Assembly: GCF_007655305.1 (NCBI RefSeq)
Contig: NZ_VLOG01000018.1
Location: 5,432 to 65,204, forward strand
Source of the DNA: Algoriphagus algorifonticola
GTDB lineage: Bacteria > Bacteroidota > Bacteroidia > Cytophagales > Cyclobacteriaceae
Direction of reading: 5' to 3'
Length of the DNA stretch: 59,773 nt
Below the pieces are notes generated by a model. It was not told where the DNA came from. It was given only the letters and a program-made list of their open reading frames with translations, and searched no databases. Positions 15,233 through 25,042 of this stretch are shown here, one piece after another; the stretch's first letter is position 1; every line of letters starts with the position of its first letter. The position numbers were made by a program, and so were the translations under genes.

Positions 15233-15578
15233 AGAAATACTTTATAGGGCGGTAAAGTCGTATTCAAATTGGTGGAAAGAAAAGGAAAATAGACCAAGTT
15301 CTGCTGCATTCAAAGATTCAAGAGGAGTATCAGTTGATAGAGATTTTGGAAAAGAAGAATCTGATATTGTCAGAGGTCTCAAAAAAAGATTTGAAGTTAA
15401 GGCAGTAGTAAAAATAGAAACTTTGTTTTGTAGAAAGATTGGTGCTAAACCAATGCCTAAGCCAATCCCGAAAATTCCAGAGCACGCAGAAATACATCGA
15501 TCTGATACAATTATTGAATTAACAAGTTCTCAAGCTAGAAGTCTTGCAAAAAATTGTAAGATAGTCTTCAGTGAATAA
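15198..15578 (+). CDS. Unknown protein, third gene of post-R-M cassette
   Basis: 126 aa; the start could also be the ATG at 15207 (MEKDFIKDEEILYRAV). The stretch RPSSAAFKDSRGVSVDRDFG (about 32-51) is the hallmark of a widespread unnamed family that carries an SSAAFxDxxxSVD motif, a central strand region and a C-terminal helix (SSQARSLAKNCKIVF). In genomes I recall, such genes sit beside partners like the preceding gene. Function unknown; a toxin-antitoxin or defence role is possible but unproven. A terminator follows at 15580. Confidence 0.72.
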   Translation: MNFMEKDFIKDEEILYRAVKSYSNWWKEKENRPSSAAFKDSRGVSVDRDFGKEESDIVRGLKKRFEVKAVVKIETLFCRKIGAKPMPKPIPKIPEHAEIHRSDTIIELTSSQARSLAKNCKIVFSE

Positions 15579-15579
15579 T

Positions 15580-15613
15580 AAACCCTCCCCAGAAATAGCT
15601 GAGGAGGGTTTTT
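15580..15613 (+). terminator. Intrinsic terminator of the post-R-M cassette
   Basis: AAACCCTCC pairs with GGAGGGTTT across a 14-base loop and is followed by a T-run; the stop of the third cassette gene lies just before it. Reading from the other strand, the A-run also allows termination of the S9 peptidase gene. Confidence 0.75.
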
Positions 15614-15635
15614 ACTATTTGGAAGTTGAGCCAAC

Positions 15636-18071
15636 TTATCTCGAAGAATCAATCTTATTCTTGTTTTTCACATATTTTTCCAACCAGGTATTCATTTCAT
15701 AAAGTGTATGCAAGATGGATTCCTTTGCTGCATAGCCATGGCTTTCATGAGGTAAGAAAACCAGTCGGGCAGTAGCTCCATGACCTTTCAAAGCATTGTA
15801 GTAGCGCTCAGACTGAATCGGAAATGTTCCGGAATTGTTGTCAGCCTCTCCATGAATCAATAGAATCGGAGTTTTTACTTTATGTGCAAATGAGAAGGGA
15901 GACATATTGAAATATACCTCCGGTGCTTGCCAGTAAGTACGTTGCTCATACTGGAATCCAAAAGGAGTAAGCGTACGATTATAAGCACCACTTCTGGCAA
16001 TACCTGCTGCGAATAGATCTGTATGAGATAGCAAATTTGCCGTCATGAAAGCACCGTAGGAATGTCCTCCAACTCCAACTCTATTTCGGTCTCCGATTCC
16101 CAGTTCCACGATATGATCTATTGCTGCTTCTGCATTGGCTACCAACTGCTCTATGAAGTAATCATTAGGTTCTTTATCTCCTTCACCTACGATAGGCATC
16201 TCCGTCTGATCCATGATGGCATATCCCTGAGTCACCCAGTAGATTGGAGAGCCCCAGCTAAGTCTAGTAAATCTGTATTTGGATCCTCTTACCTGAGAAG
16301 CAATTTCAGCAGATTTATATTCTCTCGGATAAGCCCACATCAAGACTGGTAATGGAGCATCTTTTCCAGGGGTAAATCCTTCTGGAGTATAAATGACAGC
16401 TGAAAGATCCAGTCCGTCCTTTCTCTTGTATTTCACCAATTGCTTGTTGATTCCTTTGATGGATTCGAAAGGATGCTCAAAATTGGTGACCTGTAGTGGA
16501 GCAATTCGCTTTTTGGTGTTTACTAACCAATAGTTGGGCTGGATGTCAGTACTTTCTTTGACAGTAATAAATTCAGAACCCTCTTCATCCAAAAGTTTCA
16601 CCACTCTTTCATAGTAAGGTGCCTGTGATCTCCAGAGGATATTTTGCTCTTTAGTTTTAGCATTGAAAGTGGATAAGAAAGGCATACTTCCTTCCGGGCT
16701 TCCACCTTCTGAAGTCATGAAAAGCAAATCACCTTTTCTTAATAATACATTTCTACCGTACTGGTTTTCGGTGTACATAGGGTCTCCCGGATCATTGTAG
16801 ATGTCATCATAAGAGCGGTCAATGATGGTTCTTTTCGCCTGAGAAGGGTTTGAGGGATTGATCACCGATCTGATTTCTCTCCTGGCGCCAAACCATCTTT
16901 CATTCAAAATCGCAAAATCATCTGTAGACCAAGCTATACCTCCAAATCGAAGGGAAGTAGTGGCTAGCTTTTGCTTTTGACCAGTAAAAGGAGCCGATAG
17001 GGTATAGACTATTTCACGCTCCTCCATTTTTACTTTACCATCTCCACCGTCTTGAGCTTCTACCCAATACAGAATCGCAGGTTTATCCGCTCTCCAGTTG
17101 ATGCTTCTTGGTCCGGTAACAGTAGCATCAAATCCGGTAGGTCTTTCTTCATCCAAAGGAATTTCAGCCAGTGTTTTTACTTTTTTTCCTTCCTTGGACC
17201 AGATTTCTACATCATAAGGGAACCTGGAAGCAGGAACTAAATAAGAAAATGGCTTTCTAATGACATCAACCAAGATGTAAGATCCATCCGGAGAAAGGTC
17301 AAATGATTTAATCATTCCGCTGGCTCCTACTGCTTTTTTGCTGCCGTCCAATCCGACCAACATCATCTGCGAATCCATGAAGTAGGCAAACAAAGCCTCA
17401 TCATAAGGGTTGCTCAACAAATCTTGGTAGGTTCGGGATGGTGCGGCATTTCCGCTTGTTTCTTGTACGACTGGACCAGCCGGTGCAGCCGGTGCTTTGG
17501 GGATGGATCCTCTACCAGGATTCACTGCTTTGATCAAAATCTGATTATCAGGTGTCCATGTCATTACGTTCCCATAGACATCATTCAGAATGGCATCTGT
17601 TAATTTCTTTGCTTCGAAATTACTCATGTCTACCACCCAAAGGCTAATTCCGTTTGCCTCCGTATTAGTGAATGCAAGATATTTTTCATCTCTGGAAAGG
17701 GCCAATCCTCCTATAGAGGCTTTTTCGGGAAGTCCCTTGATCTGGATTTCCTCACCGCTTCGGGTCATTTTTATTTTGATATTTTCCACTCCTCGGCTTC
17801 GGCTTGGTCCTGAAGTAGCAGGATTGATTCGCATTCCAGCGATTCGTAGTTCCGGCTGAGCCAATTCTTCTATGCTAGGATTATCAGCTCGCTCCAAAAG
17901 CATCATCCAATCTCCATTCTTTGAGAATGAAACCGAAGGAGTACTGGGTGCATTGACCAAGTCCGCGATTGCCTGTGGAGGTGTTTGATAGGTAGTTTGG
18001 GAAAAAGCAGGGAAATTCAATCCCATGTATATTCCCAAAACCAACAGGGGTAGTTTTCTTTTAAGGTTCAT
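15636..18071 (-). CDS. Secreted S9-family (prolyl oligopeptidase-like) serine peptidase
   Basis: 811 aa from the ATG at 18071, chosen because it begins a good signal peptide (MNLKRKLPLLVLGIYMGLNF); 132 extra upstream bases are open but have no such signal. An N-terminal beta-propeller region (about 60-560) precedes an alpha/beta-hydrolase domain with nucleophile motif GVGGHSYGAF (about 667) and, near the end, HGEADNNSG and HESHGY for the Asp/His part of the triad. Close to bacterial glutamyl-type aminopeptidases and dipeptidyl peptidases. Probably periplasmic peptide degradation. Confidence 0.9.
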   Translation of the reverse strand: MNLKRKLPLLVLGIYMGLNFPAFSQTTYQTPPQAIADLVNAPSTPSVSFSKNGDWMMLLERADNPSIEELAQPELRIAGMRINPATSGPSRSRGVENIKIKMTRSGEEIQIKGLPEKASIGGLALSRDEKYLAFTNTEANGISLWVVDMSNFEAKKLTDAILNDVYGNVMTWTPDNQILIKAVNPGRGSIPKAPAAPAGPVVQETSGNAAPSRTYQDLLSNPYDEALFAYFMDSQMMLVGLDGSKKAVGASGMIKSFDLSPDGSYILVDVIRKPFSYLVPASRFPYDVEIWSKEGKKVKTLAEIPLDEERPTGFDATVTGPRSINWRADKPAILYWVEAQDGGDGKVKMEEREIVYTLSAPFTGQKQKLATTSLRFGGIAWSTDDFAILNERWFGARREIRSVINPSNPSQAKRTIIDRSYDDIYNDPGDPMYTENQYGRNVLLRKGDLLFMTSEGGSPEGSMPFLSTFNAKTKEQNILWRSQAPYYERVVKLLDEEGSEFITVKESTDIQPNYWLVNTKKRIAPLQVTNFEHPFESIKGINKQLVKYKRKDGLDLSAVIYTPEGFTPGKDAPLPVLMWAYPREYKSAEIASQVRGSKYRFTRLSWGSPIYWVTQGYAIMDQTEMPIVGEGDKEPNDYFIEQLVANAEAAIDHIVELGIGDRNRVGVGGHSYGAFMTANLLSHTDLFAAGIARSGAYNRTLTPFGFQYEQRTYWQAPEVYFNMSPFSFAHKVKTPILLIHGEADNNSGTFPIQSERYYNALKGHGATARLVFLPHESHGYAAKESILHTLYEMNTWLEKYVKNKNKIDSSR

Positions 18072-18225
18072 ATTCTTGCAACTTGTTTTTTTGAAGTTAC
18101 ACCTAGAGGATATAGGATCTATCAAATTCTCAACCAAAGGTAAATTTGGTGTTTTAAGTGATCCATATGGAGATAATTGTACATAAGAAGCAATTTCCCG
18201 CATTCCTAATTGAGTTTGGTCTAAT

Positions 18226-18233
18226 TATCTTTG
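18226..18233 (+). promoter_or_regulatory. Candidate -7 box before barrel-protein gene
   Basis: TATCTTTG fits TAnnTTTG and is 27 bases upstream of the ATG at 18261. No convincing -33 TTG is seen. Confidence 0.3.
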
Positions 18234-18260
18234 AAACACTTACTTAACTCATTCCTGACT

Positions 18261-18833
18261 ATGAAAAAATCCCTATTTACCCTATGTCTTATTCTAATTT
18301 CCGGTTGCTTGTTTGCCCAAAAAATTAAAATCAGTGGAGGACTTAATTATTCTGATGTCAGTTCCTCTGAGGATGTACTGCGTGGAAATGCCGGTTGGCA
18401 AGCAGGCTTGGGAGTAGAATTTGGAGAAGGAAAAATGTATGTGGAACCTGGTCTTTTCTACGCTGTAAAAAAACTGGATCTTTCAGGTTCATCTTCACCC
18501 AATCTGGATGCTACATTCCCGGATTTGAAAGGCTTGAGAATTCCCGTTAATTTGGGGATTTATCTTGCTGGAAATTCAGAATCTAAACTTGCTTGGAGAG
18601 CATTTGGAGGACCTTCTGTGTTTTTTCTCTCCGAAAAAAATGAAGCGTATGCAGAAGACATTCAATCCACTAATTGGGGAGTTTTTGCGGGCACAGGGCT
18701 CAACCTTTCGATTGTCTTTATAGACTTAACTTATGAATGGTCCGTGAATGATATCTCTACCCAATTTGCCACCATAGACTTTGGAAGAACCAACGGGTTT
18801 TTCGCACAGGCTGGTTTGAGGATTGAGCTTTAA
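18261..18833 (+). CDS. Outer-membrane beta-barrel protein (PorT/OMP_b-brl_2-like)
   Basis: 190 aa from the ATG at 18261 (MKKSLFTLCLILISGCLFAQ signal peptide); ten further codons are open upstream, but they precede the signal sequence. The mature protein alternates short beta strands: KIKISGGLNYSDV, WQAGLGVEFG, MYVEPGLFYAVKKL, and a final GFFAQAGLRIEL with terminal hydrophobic residues. This is typical of eight-strand Bacteroidota barrels of unknown specificity. It is divergent from the S9 peptidase gene. Confidence 0.8.
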   Translation: MKKSLFTLCLILISGCLFAQKIKISGGLNYSDVSSSEDVLRGNAGWQAGLGVEFGEGKMYVEPGLFYAVKKLDLSGSSSPNLDATFPDLKGLRIPVNLGIYLAGNSESKLAWRAFGGPSVFFLSEKNEAYAEDIQSTNWGVFAGTGLNLSIVFIDLTYEWSVNDISTQFATIDFGRTNGFFAQAGLRIEL

Positions 18834-19048
18834 AAGCTAGCCGATAGAAGCCATATCAAAAAATGCCTTATTAAAATAGCATGACTATTCTATTTCCTGC
18901 CAGTAGGAAGAAAACATGAATTAGTATCAGCCCAAAGGATCGGCCTAGATCTTCGGGCGCCTGTACTGAACGAAGCAAAAGTATCCCATCGGTTAAGCAA
19001 AGAAAATACGGTAAAGCCCCGACTACGGATCATCAAATTAAATGCATA

Positions 19049-19080
19049 AAAAAAGCCCTGAATCTTTTGATTCAGGGCTT
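19049..19080 (-). terminator. Intrinsic terminator of the gldJ-like gene
   Basis: Perfect 12-bp stem AAGCCCTGAATC/GATTCAGGGCTT with a 4-base loop, followed on the minus strand by a T-run. The rest of the 269-base gap 18834-19102 shows no feature I recognise. Confidence 0.85.
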
Positions 19081-19102
19081 AAATTTTTATTTGGAATAAG
19101 GT

Positions 19103-20326
19103 TTATTTACCTCGCTCACCGATGGAAATCATTGCACATCTAAAGCCAATGTGGTTAGTGGCAGAGTCCTGATGCATAAATCTTCTTGTTCCTGGAGCTA
19201 GCCAATAAGTAACATCTCTCCAGCTTCCTCCTTTATAAACTCTCATTTCGTCAGTAATCATTGATACCTCATAATTAGATACGTCATCGCCGTATCCATC
19301 TTTTCTCAATGGGTTCAAATCATCTGCATCTTGGTAAGTCAATGGACGGTAAACATCATATACCCACTCGTTCATGTTTCCAGCCATGTGATACAAGCCA
19401 AAATCATTTGGAGCCATATCATACACGTTCGTTGGAAGGATCTCACCGTCATTTCTTTGGTTACCAGATATACCTCCATAGTCACCACGACCTCTTTTGA
19501 AGTTTGCCAAGAAATCACCTTGCTTACCCTTACGCTTTACATTGTATGGGTTTCTTACCCCTCTTCCGTCCCAAGGATAAATTCTACCGTATTCTTGATT
19601 TTCGTCCAAATATTGCGTTCCAATCATGGCTTTTGCAGCATATTCCCACTCAGCCTCACTTGGCAGACGATAATCAGCCAAAGCAACTCCTCTTTCGATT
19701 AATTGAGTTTTGGTAAAAGTAGAGTCCAAGCCTCTTTCTTTTCTAACTAACTCCTGCACGTAGTCTGTTCTCCATTTAGCGTAGATGTTAGCCTGAGACC
19801 AAGAAACTCCCGCAACCGGGTAAAAATTGAAACCAGGGAATCTGAAATAGTAGGATTGGTACATGTCATTGAAAGACAAAGCTCCACCCCATACATCATC
19901 TTTAGGTTCTAACTTCTTCAATGAGTCAGCGCTTACTTTTTTCTTCATGTCGAAAAGGAACTCACGATAATCATTGTTTGTGATTTCGGTTTCGTCCATG
20001 TAGAAGTTGGCAACCGTGACAGTTCTTTCCAAGTTGTCTCTGAAAGCCATCACATCCTCTTCTTGAGAACCTAATACGGCTCTACCTCCTTGAATGAATT
20101 TCAAGTTGGGGCCAGGGATTTGTTCGGCATTTCTGGCTACGAAAAAGTTGGTCGAATCTTGTTCATTAAATGAAAATTCCGCACCGGTTGTAGCACTTTT
20201 CTTTCCGGGCTTATTGGCAGTTCTTCTACCGTAGCCGGGAGTTTTGTTACAGGAAGAAAGCACAGAACCACCGACGATCATCAGTGCTGCAGCCCACATT
20301 CCCCATGATTTGTTACTGAAACGCAT
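19103..20326 (-). CDS. gldJ: GldJ/GldK-like gliding-motility lipoprotein (SUMF1 fold)
   Basis: 407-aa lipoprotein (lipobox LSSC, Cys26). Residues about 75-400 form an FGE-sulfatase/SUMF1-type domain: FIQGGRAVLGSQEEDV, YMDETEITNNDYREF, YRLPSEAEWEYAAKA, HMAGNMNEWVYDVYRP, and the C-terminal VYKGGSWRDV...GFRCAM. In Bacteroidota such lipoproteins belong to gliding motility and the type IX secretion machinery (GldJ and GldK). It is shorter than F. johnsoniae GldJ, and GldK-type assignment cannot be excluded. The real formylglycine-generating activity is not expected. Monocistronic, with its own terminator. Confidence 0.78.
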   Translation of the reverse strand: MRFSNKSWGMWAAALMIVGGSVLSSCNKTPGYGRRTANKPGKKSATTGAEFSFNEQDSTNFFVARNAEQIPGPNLKFIQGGRAVLGSQEEDVMAFRDNLERTVTVANFYMDETEITNNDYREFLFDMKKKVSADSLKKLEPKDDVWGGALSFNDMYQSYYFRFPGFNFYPVAGVSWSQANIYAKWRTDYVQELVRKERGLDSTFTKTQLIERGVALADYRLPSEAEWEYAAKAMIGTQYLDENQEYGRIYPWDGRGVRNPYNVKRKGKQGDFLANFKRGRGDYGGISGNQRNDGEILPTNVYDMAPNDFGLYHMAGNMNEWVYDVYRPLTYQDADDLNPLRKDGYGDDVSNYEVSMITDEMRVYKGGSWRDVTYWLAPGTRRFMHQDSATNHIGFRCAMISIGERGK

Positions 20327-20505
20327 ATATTCTAGGAGTTTAAATCTAGTTTAAGAGTGCTAATATATAGTCAATCCTAAGTACTTCCAATGATTTGAAA
20401 ATTTGTTATTCTCTCAGTTTGAGCCAAAAAAGCCCGAAATCGGGAGAATCCTGCAAATTTCTTGTGCAAAACTGCAATATTTATGCCAGTTAAATTTTTT
20501 GAAAA

Positions 20506-23500
20506 TCAGCTTGCTAGCATCTCTTTTAGCCATTTTTGTGCCATAGAAATGTCGGAAACATCCGATACAGTAAGAATCAAACGATTCTTGTGCTCCTTTA
20601 TTTTAAAGTAACGTGAATTCAATTGCGCAAATTGCATAATTTGTTGAAAAACAGGTGATGAGTAGAAATCATCTCTGGAAGCCGGCAACAAGTAGCACTT
20701 CATCTGCTTGTTTTTCAAGACCAACTTTTCTATGCCCAGTTTCTCTGCTTTCCATCTTAAGCGCACGGTTTCCATCAAGTCCACCACAGCTTCAGGAACA
20801 GGGCCAAATCTATCCTCCAGCATGGTCGCAAATTTGTTCAGCTCCTCCTCATTTTTGATTGAGTCCAACTTGGAATAAAGCCCTAATCTTTCAGAAATAT
20901 TGCTGACATATTCTTCCGGAATCAACAGCTCCAAATCGGTTTCTATAGTACAATCCTGCACCAATACCTTGACCTTTTCTTTCAGATCGGTTTCGAAAAG
21001 GGCAGCAAATTCATTTTCTTTCAATTCCTGTACCGCCTCATCCAGGATTTTATGATACATCTCAAAGCCCAAATCTGTAATAAATCCGCTTTGTTCCGCG
21101 CCAAGTAAATTTCCAGCGCCGCGAATATCCAAATCCTTCATGGCAACCTTGAAACCATCTCCCAGATCAGAAAACTCTTCCAAAGTTTGAAGTCTTTTTC
21201 TGGATTCTGGAGTCAAACCAGACATAGGTGGAGTCAAGAGATAACAGAAAGCTTTTTTATTGCTTCGGCCCACTCTTCCCCGCATCTGATGCAGATCACT
21301 CAATCCAAACATATGGGCCCGATTGATGATGATGGTATTTGCATTGGCTATATCCAAACCGGACTCAATGATATTGGTTGAAACCAGCACATCGTATTCA
21401 TGATTGATGAAATCCACCATGACTTGTTCCAGTTTTTTGCCATCCATTTGACCATGTGCCCCAACCACACGGGCTTCTGGAACTAGTTTCATGATCAAAT
21501 TTGCAATGCTATCTATCTCACCCACTCTATTGTGCACAAAAAACACCTGTCCACCTCTTCTTAATTCATAGGCTACCGCATCACGGATAACTTCTTCCTG
21601 AAAGGTTTGTACTTCGGTAGTAACAGGCTGCCTGTTAGGCGGAGGTGTAGCAATAACTGAAAGATCCCTTGCTCCCATTAATGAAAAGTGTAAAGTTCGG
21701 GGAATCGGGGTTGCAGTAAGCGTCAGCACATCCACATTGACCCGTAAGTTTTTGAGCTGATCCTTTACCTTAACACCGAATTTTTGCTCCTCATCGATGA
21801 TCAGAAGTCCCAGGTCTTTAAATTGGATATCCTTATTGACAATCTTATGGGTACCTACCAGGATGTCTATTTCCCCACTTTTTACTTTTTCTACAATTTC
21901 TTTGACTTGCTTGGTGGTGCGGAACCTATTAATAAAATCAACTTTGACAGGGAAATTTTCCAGACGCTCCTTGAAGGTTTGATAATGCTGCATAGCCAAT
22001 ATGGTGGTTGGAACTAGTACAGCTACCTGCTTTCGGTCATTTACAGCCTTGAAAGCTGCTCGAATAGCTACTTCAGTTTTCCCGAAGCCCACATCTCCAC
22101 AAACCAATCTATCCATTGGATAGGATTTTTCCATATCTGACTTGACATCAGAGGTCGCCAATGCCTGATCTGGAGTGTCTTCATAAATAAACGAACTCTC
22201 CAATTCCACCTGCAAAACAGAATCTCTCGAAAAGGCAAAACCCGGAGCGCCACGTCTTTTAGCATAGAGCTCAATCAAATCCTTGGCAATGTCCTTGACC
22301 TGTTTTTTGGCTCGGGTCTTCTTATTTTCCCATTCCGGTGAACCCAACTTGGACATGGAAGGAGCTTGTCCTTCCTGTCCGGAATATTTGGAGATTTTAT
22401 GAAGGGAGTGGATGTTGACATAAAGCAAGTCATCGTCCCTAAACACCAATCGAACGGCTTCCTGCATTTTGCCGCCTACTTCTACTTTTTCCAATCCGGC
22501 AAATCTTCCCACGCCATAATCCACGTGCACTATATAGTCACCAGGGTGTAGGGCCTTAAGTTCTTTAATTGTCAGGGCTTTGGATTTGCTCGCCTTTTTT
22601 CGGGACTTGTAACGGTGGAATCTTTCAAAAAGCTGATGATCAGTATAACAGACCAATTTGCTTTGCCTATCCTCAAACCCCTCTCTCAAACCCAAAAGCA
22701 TGCTTTGCACATGGAGCGTAGGATCAAGCTCTTTGAAAATTCCGATTAAGCGGTCAATCTGCTTCTCATTTTCAGCAGTAATGATATTTGAGAAACCCTT
22801 TTTCTCATTTTCAGCCAAACTGGCCACCAGCAGGTCAAAGTTTTTATTGAAAGAGGGTTGGGGCTGAGAATCCCATGTAATGGATTCACTTCCTTTCAAA
22901 TAAAACTGCCTTCCAAATTCAACTCTGCTAAACTGGGTGGATTGTTCTTTGAAATCCTTTCCGGTTTCAAATAAATCTTCTGGCTTTAAAAGGGTTTTGG
23001 TTTGATTGGTTTTGGCAAGAATGGAATCAAAGGCATGCTCTGCTTTATGAAAACACTCCGTCATCACATCTATGGTCAGTTGATAATCCTTGATCCATAG
23101 CTTGGTTTGTTCTGGTAAAAAGCCCAGGAATGACTGTCTGACTTCCTGTAATAGCTTGGTTTGGGTATTGGGGATGAGAGAAATTTGCTCCACCTCAGCG
23201 ATGGATAGCTGAGATTCTGCGTCAAAGGTCCGGATACTTTCTATTTCCTTCCCAAATAATTCCAAACGGTAGGGATGCTCATTTGAGAAAGAAAAAACAT
23301 CTAAAATTCCCCCTCTAATCGCGAATTGACCGGGCTCGTAAACGAAATCTGTGCGCTCAAAATCATAGCTCGCAAGCAATTCTGACACAAATTCCATATC
23401 CACTTGCTCTCCAACCTTGGCAGTGAAAGTGTTTTCTTGGAGGGACCTTTTATTGATCACCCTTTCGTAGAGGGCCTCGGGGTAGGAGATGATTATTTTT

Positions 23501-23859
23501 GAACCCTCTTTGGCATCCAGAACCTGGTTTAGAATTTCAGAGCGAAGCAATACATTGGCATTGTCCACTTCCTCGTACTGATAAGGCTTTTTGAAGCTGG
23601 AGGGAAAAATCATATGCTCTTCAGTAGCCAATAAGCTCTGAAGATCAGAATTAAGGTAAGCTGCTTCCTCCTTATCCTGAGCAATAATCAGATGAAAGCC
23701 ACCGTTTTTTTGGAAAAAGGTGGCAAACAAGACCATATCAAGACTTCCCGAAAGACCTTTGATTTGGAAATCGGTCTTTCCTTCCTGAAGGATTTTTTCG
23801 GAAAAGGTCTGAAAAAAAGGGTCCGATTGATAGATGGATAGGAATGCCTGTCGGTCCAA
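20506..23859 (-). CDS. mfd: Transcription-repair coupling factor Mfd
   Basis: 1117-aa ATP-dependent translocase that removes RNA polymerase stalled at lesions and recruits UvrA. Domains: UvrB-like N-terminal part (about 1-330), RNA-polymerase-interacting CarD-like domain (about 436-515, HPGDYIVHVDYGVGRFAGLE), RecG-type helicase with Walker A DVGFGKTEVAIRAAF (about 588) and DEEQ box (about 686), helicase C-domain with GRVGRSNKKAF, and the C-terminal TRCF domain. The length is normal. The start is a TTG at 23859 because no nearby in-frame ATG exists and the family start (MDxxxFLSIY) lies here. Confidence 0.97.
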   Translation of the reverse strand: MDRQAFLSIYQSDPFFQTFSEKILQEGKTDFQIKGLSGSLDMVLFATFFQKNGGFHLIIAQDKEEAAYLNSDLQSLLATEEHMIFPSSFKKPYQYEEVDNANVLLRSEILNQVLDAKEGSKIIISYPEALYERVINKRSLQENTFTAKVGEQVDMEFVSELLASYDFERTDFVYEPGQFAIRGGILDVFSFSNEHPYRLELFGKEIESIRTFDAESQLSIAEVEQISLIPNTQTKLLQEVRQSFLGFLPEQTKLWIKDYQLTIDVMTECFHKAEHAFDSILAKTNQTKTLLKPEDLFETGKDFKEQSTQFSRVEFGRQFYLKGSESITWDSQPQPSFNKNFDLLVASLAENEKKGFSNIITAENEKQIDRLIGIFKELDPTLHVQSMLLGLREGFEDRQSKLVCYTDHQLFERFHRYKSRKKASKSKALTIKELKALHPGDYIVHVDYGVGRFAGLEKVEVGGKMQEAVRLVFRDDDLLYVNIHSLHKISKYSGQEGQAPSMSKLGSPEWENKKTRAKKQVKDIAKDLIELYAKRRGAPGFAFSRDSVLQVELESSFIYEDTPDQALATSDVKSDMEKSYPMDRLVCGDVGFGKTEVAIRAAFKAVNDRKQVAVLVPTTILAMQHYQTFKERLENFPVKVDFINRFRTTKQVKEIVEKVKSGEIDILVGTHKIVNKDIQFKDLGLLIIDEEQKFGVKVKDQLKNLRVNVDVLTLTATPIPRTLHFSLMGARDLSVIATPPPNRQPVTTEVQTFQEEVIRDAVAYELRRGGQVFFVHNRVGEIDSIANLIMKLVPEARVVGAHGQMDGKKLEQVMVDFINHEYDVLVSTNIIESGLDIANANTIIINRAHMFGLSDLHQMRGRVGRSNKKAFCYLLTPPMSGLTPESRKRLQTLEEFSDLGDGFKVAMKDLDIRGAGNLLGAEQSGFITDLGFEMYHKILDEAVQELKENEFAALFETDLKEKVKVLVQDCTIETDLELLIPEEYVSNISERLGLYSKLDSIKNEEELNKFATMLEDRFGPVPEAVVDLMETVRLRWKAEKLGIEKLVLKNKQMKCYLLPASRDDFYSSPVFQQIMQFAQLNSRYFKIKEHKNRLILTVSDVSDISMAQKWLKEMLAS

Positions 23860-23976
23860 GAGGTAAGCTGGTTTAAGTTTGGGAGCGCAATTTAGGGCTT
23901 TTCGCGTTTTTGAATCTTATCGAAGAGAGATTCGATAAAATTGTGAACCTAAGGCCTGATAAATTGTTTTGCCAAC

Positions 23977-24591
23977 GTGAGCAATGTAAACGAACCGAAA
24001 ACCTGGTTTCAAAAACTGGAGAGCCTTCACCCCTATGAAACTTTACTGTATTTGGGGATGATTGGGAGTGGGCTAATTTTCCTATTTATGGTGGCAGCTT
24101 TTTTATTCTCGGGCTTGGATCAGCTGGAAGGAATGAATCAGAGAATACCTATTTCATTCATGATTTCTACCTTTTTGCTGGTAATTAGTGGATACACGGC
24201 TACCCGGATGAGAATATTTTACCAAGAAGAAAGAACCGAAAAGGTCCTTCAGTCTTTGAGGAATACACTCTTTTTGGGTTTGGTTTTTACGGGTTTACAA
24301 TTTACCGGATGGCTGGAGCTACAAGCCATGGGAATCAACTTCAAAGGAATTCCCAGCGGAAGTTTTCTTTACGTGCTTTCTGGTATTCATATTTTCCACC
24401 TTTTAGTAGCTATGATTTTTGCCGTGATACTTTGGGTTCAGCTTCAAAAGAATCAGGAGGATAGTATCAAGCATCTGATTTTGTTGACTAATCCTTATGA
24501 AAAAATGCGAATTCGACTTTTTACTGTCTATTGGCAGTTTATGGATGCAATTTGGCTTATCTTATTCATGCTATTTGTTCTGAGCTTTTAA
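23977..24591 (+). CDS. Orphan heme-copper oxidase subunit III-like membrane protein
   Basis: 204 aa from a GTG start (23977), five predicted membrane segments. It resembles cytochrome c oxidase subunit III: HPYETLLYLGMIGSGLIFLF at the start, SGIHIFHLLVAMIFAVIL in the middle and YWQFMDAIWLILFMLF at the end, the last close to the family's YWHFVDxVWL. Subunits I and II are not nearby, so this is a solitary paralogue. It may be an accessory subunit or have drifted to another role. It is followed 10 bases later by an SRPBCC-like gene. Confidence 0.75.
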   Translation: MSNVNEPKTWFQKLESLHPYETLLYLGMIGSGLIFLFMVAAFLFSGLDQLEGMNQRIPISFMISTFLLVISGYTATRMRIFYQEERTEKVLQSLRNTLFLGLVFTGLQFTGWLELQAMGINFKGIPSGSFLYVLSGIHIFHLLVAMIFAVILWVQLQKNQEDSIKHLILLTNPYEKMRIRLFTVYWQFMDAIWLILFMLFVLSF

Positions 24592-24601
24592 AAAGAAAAT
24601 C

Positions 24602-25042
24602 ATGAAACTTACCATAGAGTCTCCTGTACAGCAGGATTATTTATCAGTCAAAGAAGGTTTCAATGAAGCCCTTTTTAAGCGACTGAGTCCTCCTTTTCCT
24701 CCGGTCAAACTCATAAGATTTGACGGTTCCAAAAAGGGAGATATGGTTTCTTTAGAGTTGAATTTTATCTTTTTTAAGCAAAAGTGGACCAGTGAAATTA
24801 CCGAGGATCAAACCAATGAAGAGGAATTCTATTTCATTGACCGAGGAGTTGTATTGCCCTTTTTTCTCAAAAAATGGACTCACAAGCACCGAATCATCAA
24901 AAAGGGCGAAGGCAGTATTATCCGGGATGAAATAGAATATGAAGGGCCCAACAAGCTCCTTACATTCTTGCTATACCCTGCGATGTTGGGTCAGTTTTTT
25001 TACAGAAAACCCATTTATAAAAAGGTGTTTAGCAGAAGTTAA
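24602..25042 (+). CDS. SRPBCC-fold ligand-binding protein
   Basis: 146 aa. MKLTIESPVQQDYLSVKEGF, FDGSKKGDMVSLEL, the middle EEFYFIDRGVVLPFFLKKWTH and the final amphipathic helix KLLTFLLYPAMLGQFF follow the START/Bet v1-like helix-grip layout. No catalytic residues are evident. It probably forms an operon with the subunit III-like gene upstream. Its last 4 bases overlap the 3' end of the convergent Fur-family gene. Confidence 0.65.
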   Translation: MKLTIESPVQQDYLSVKEGFNEALFKRLSPPFPPVKLIRFDGSKKGDMVSLELNFIFFKQKWTSEITEDQTNEEEFYFIDRGVVLPFFLKKWTHKHRIIKKGEGSIIRDEIEYEGPNKLLTFLLYPAMLGQFFYRKPIYKKVFSRS

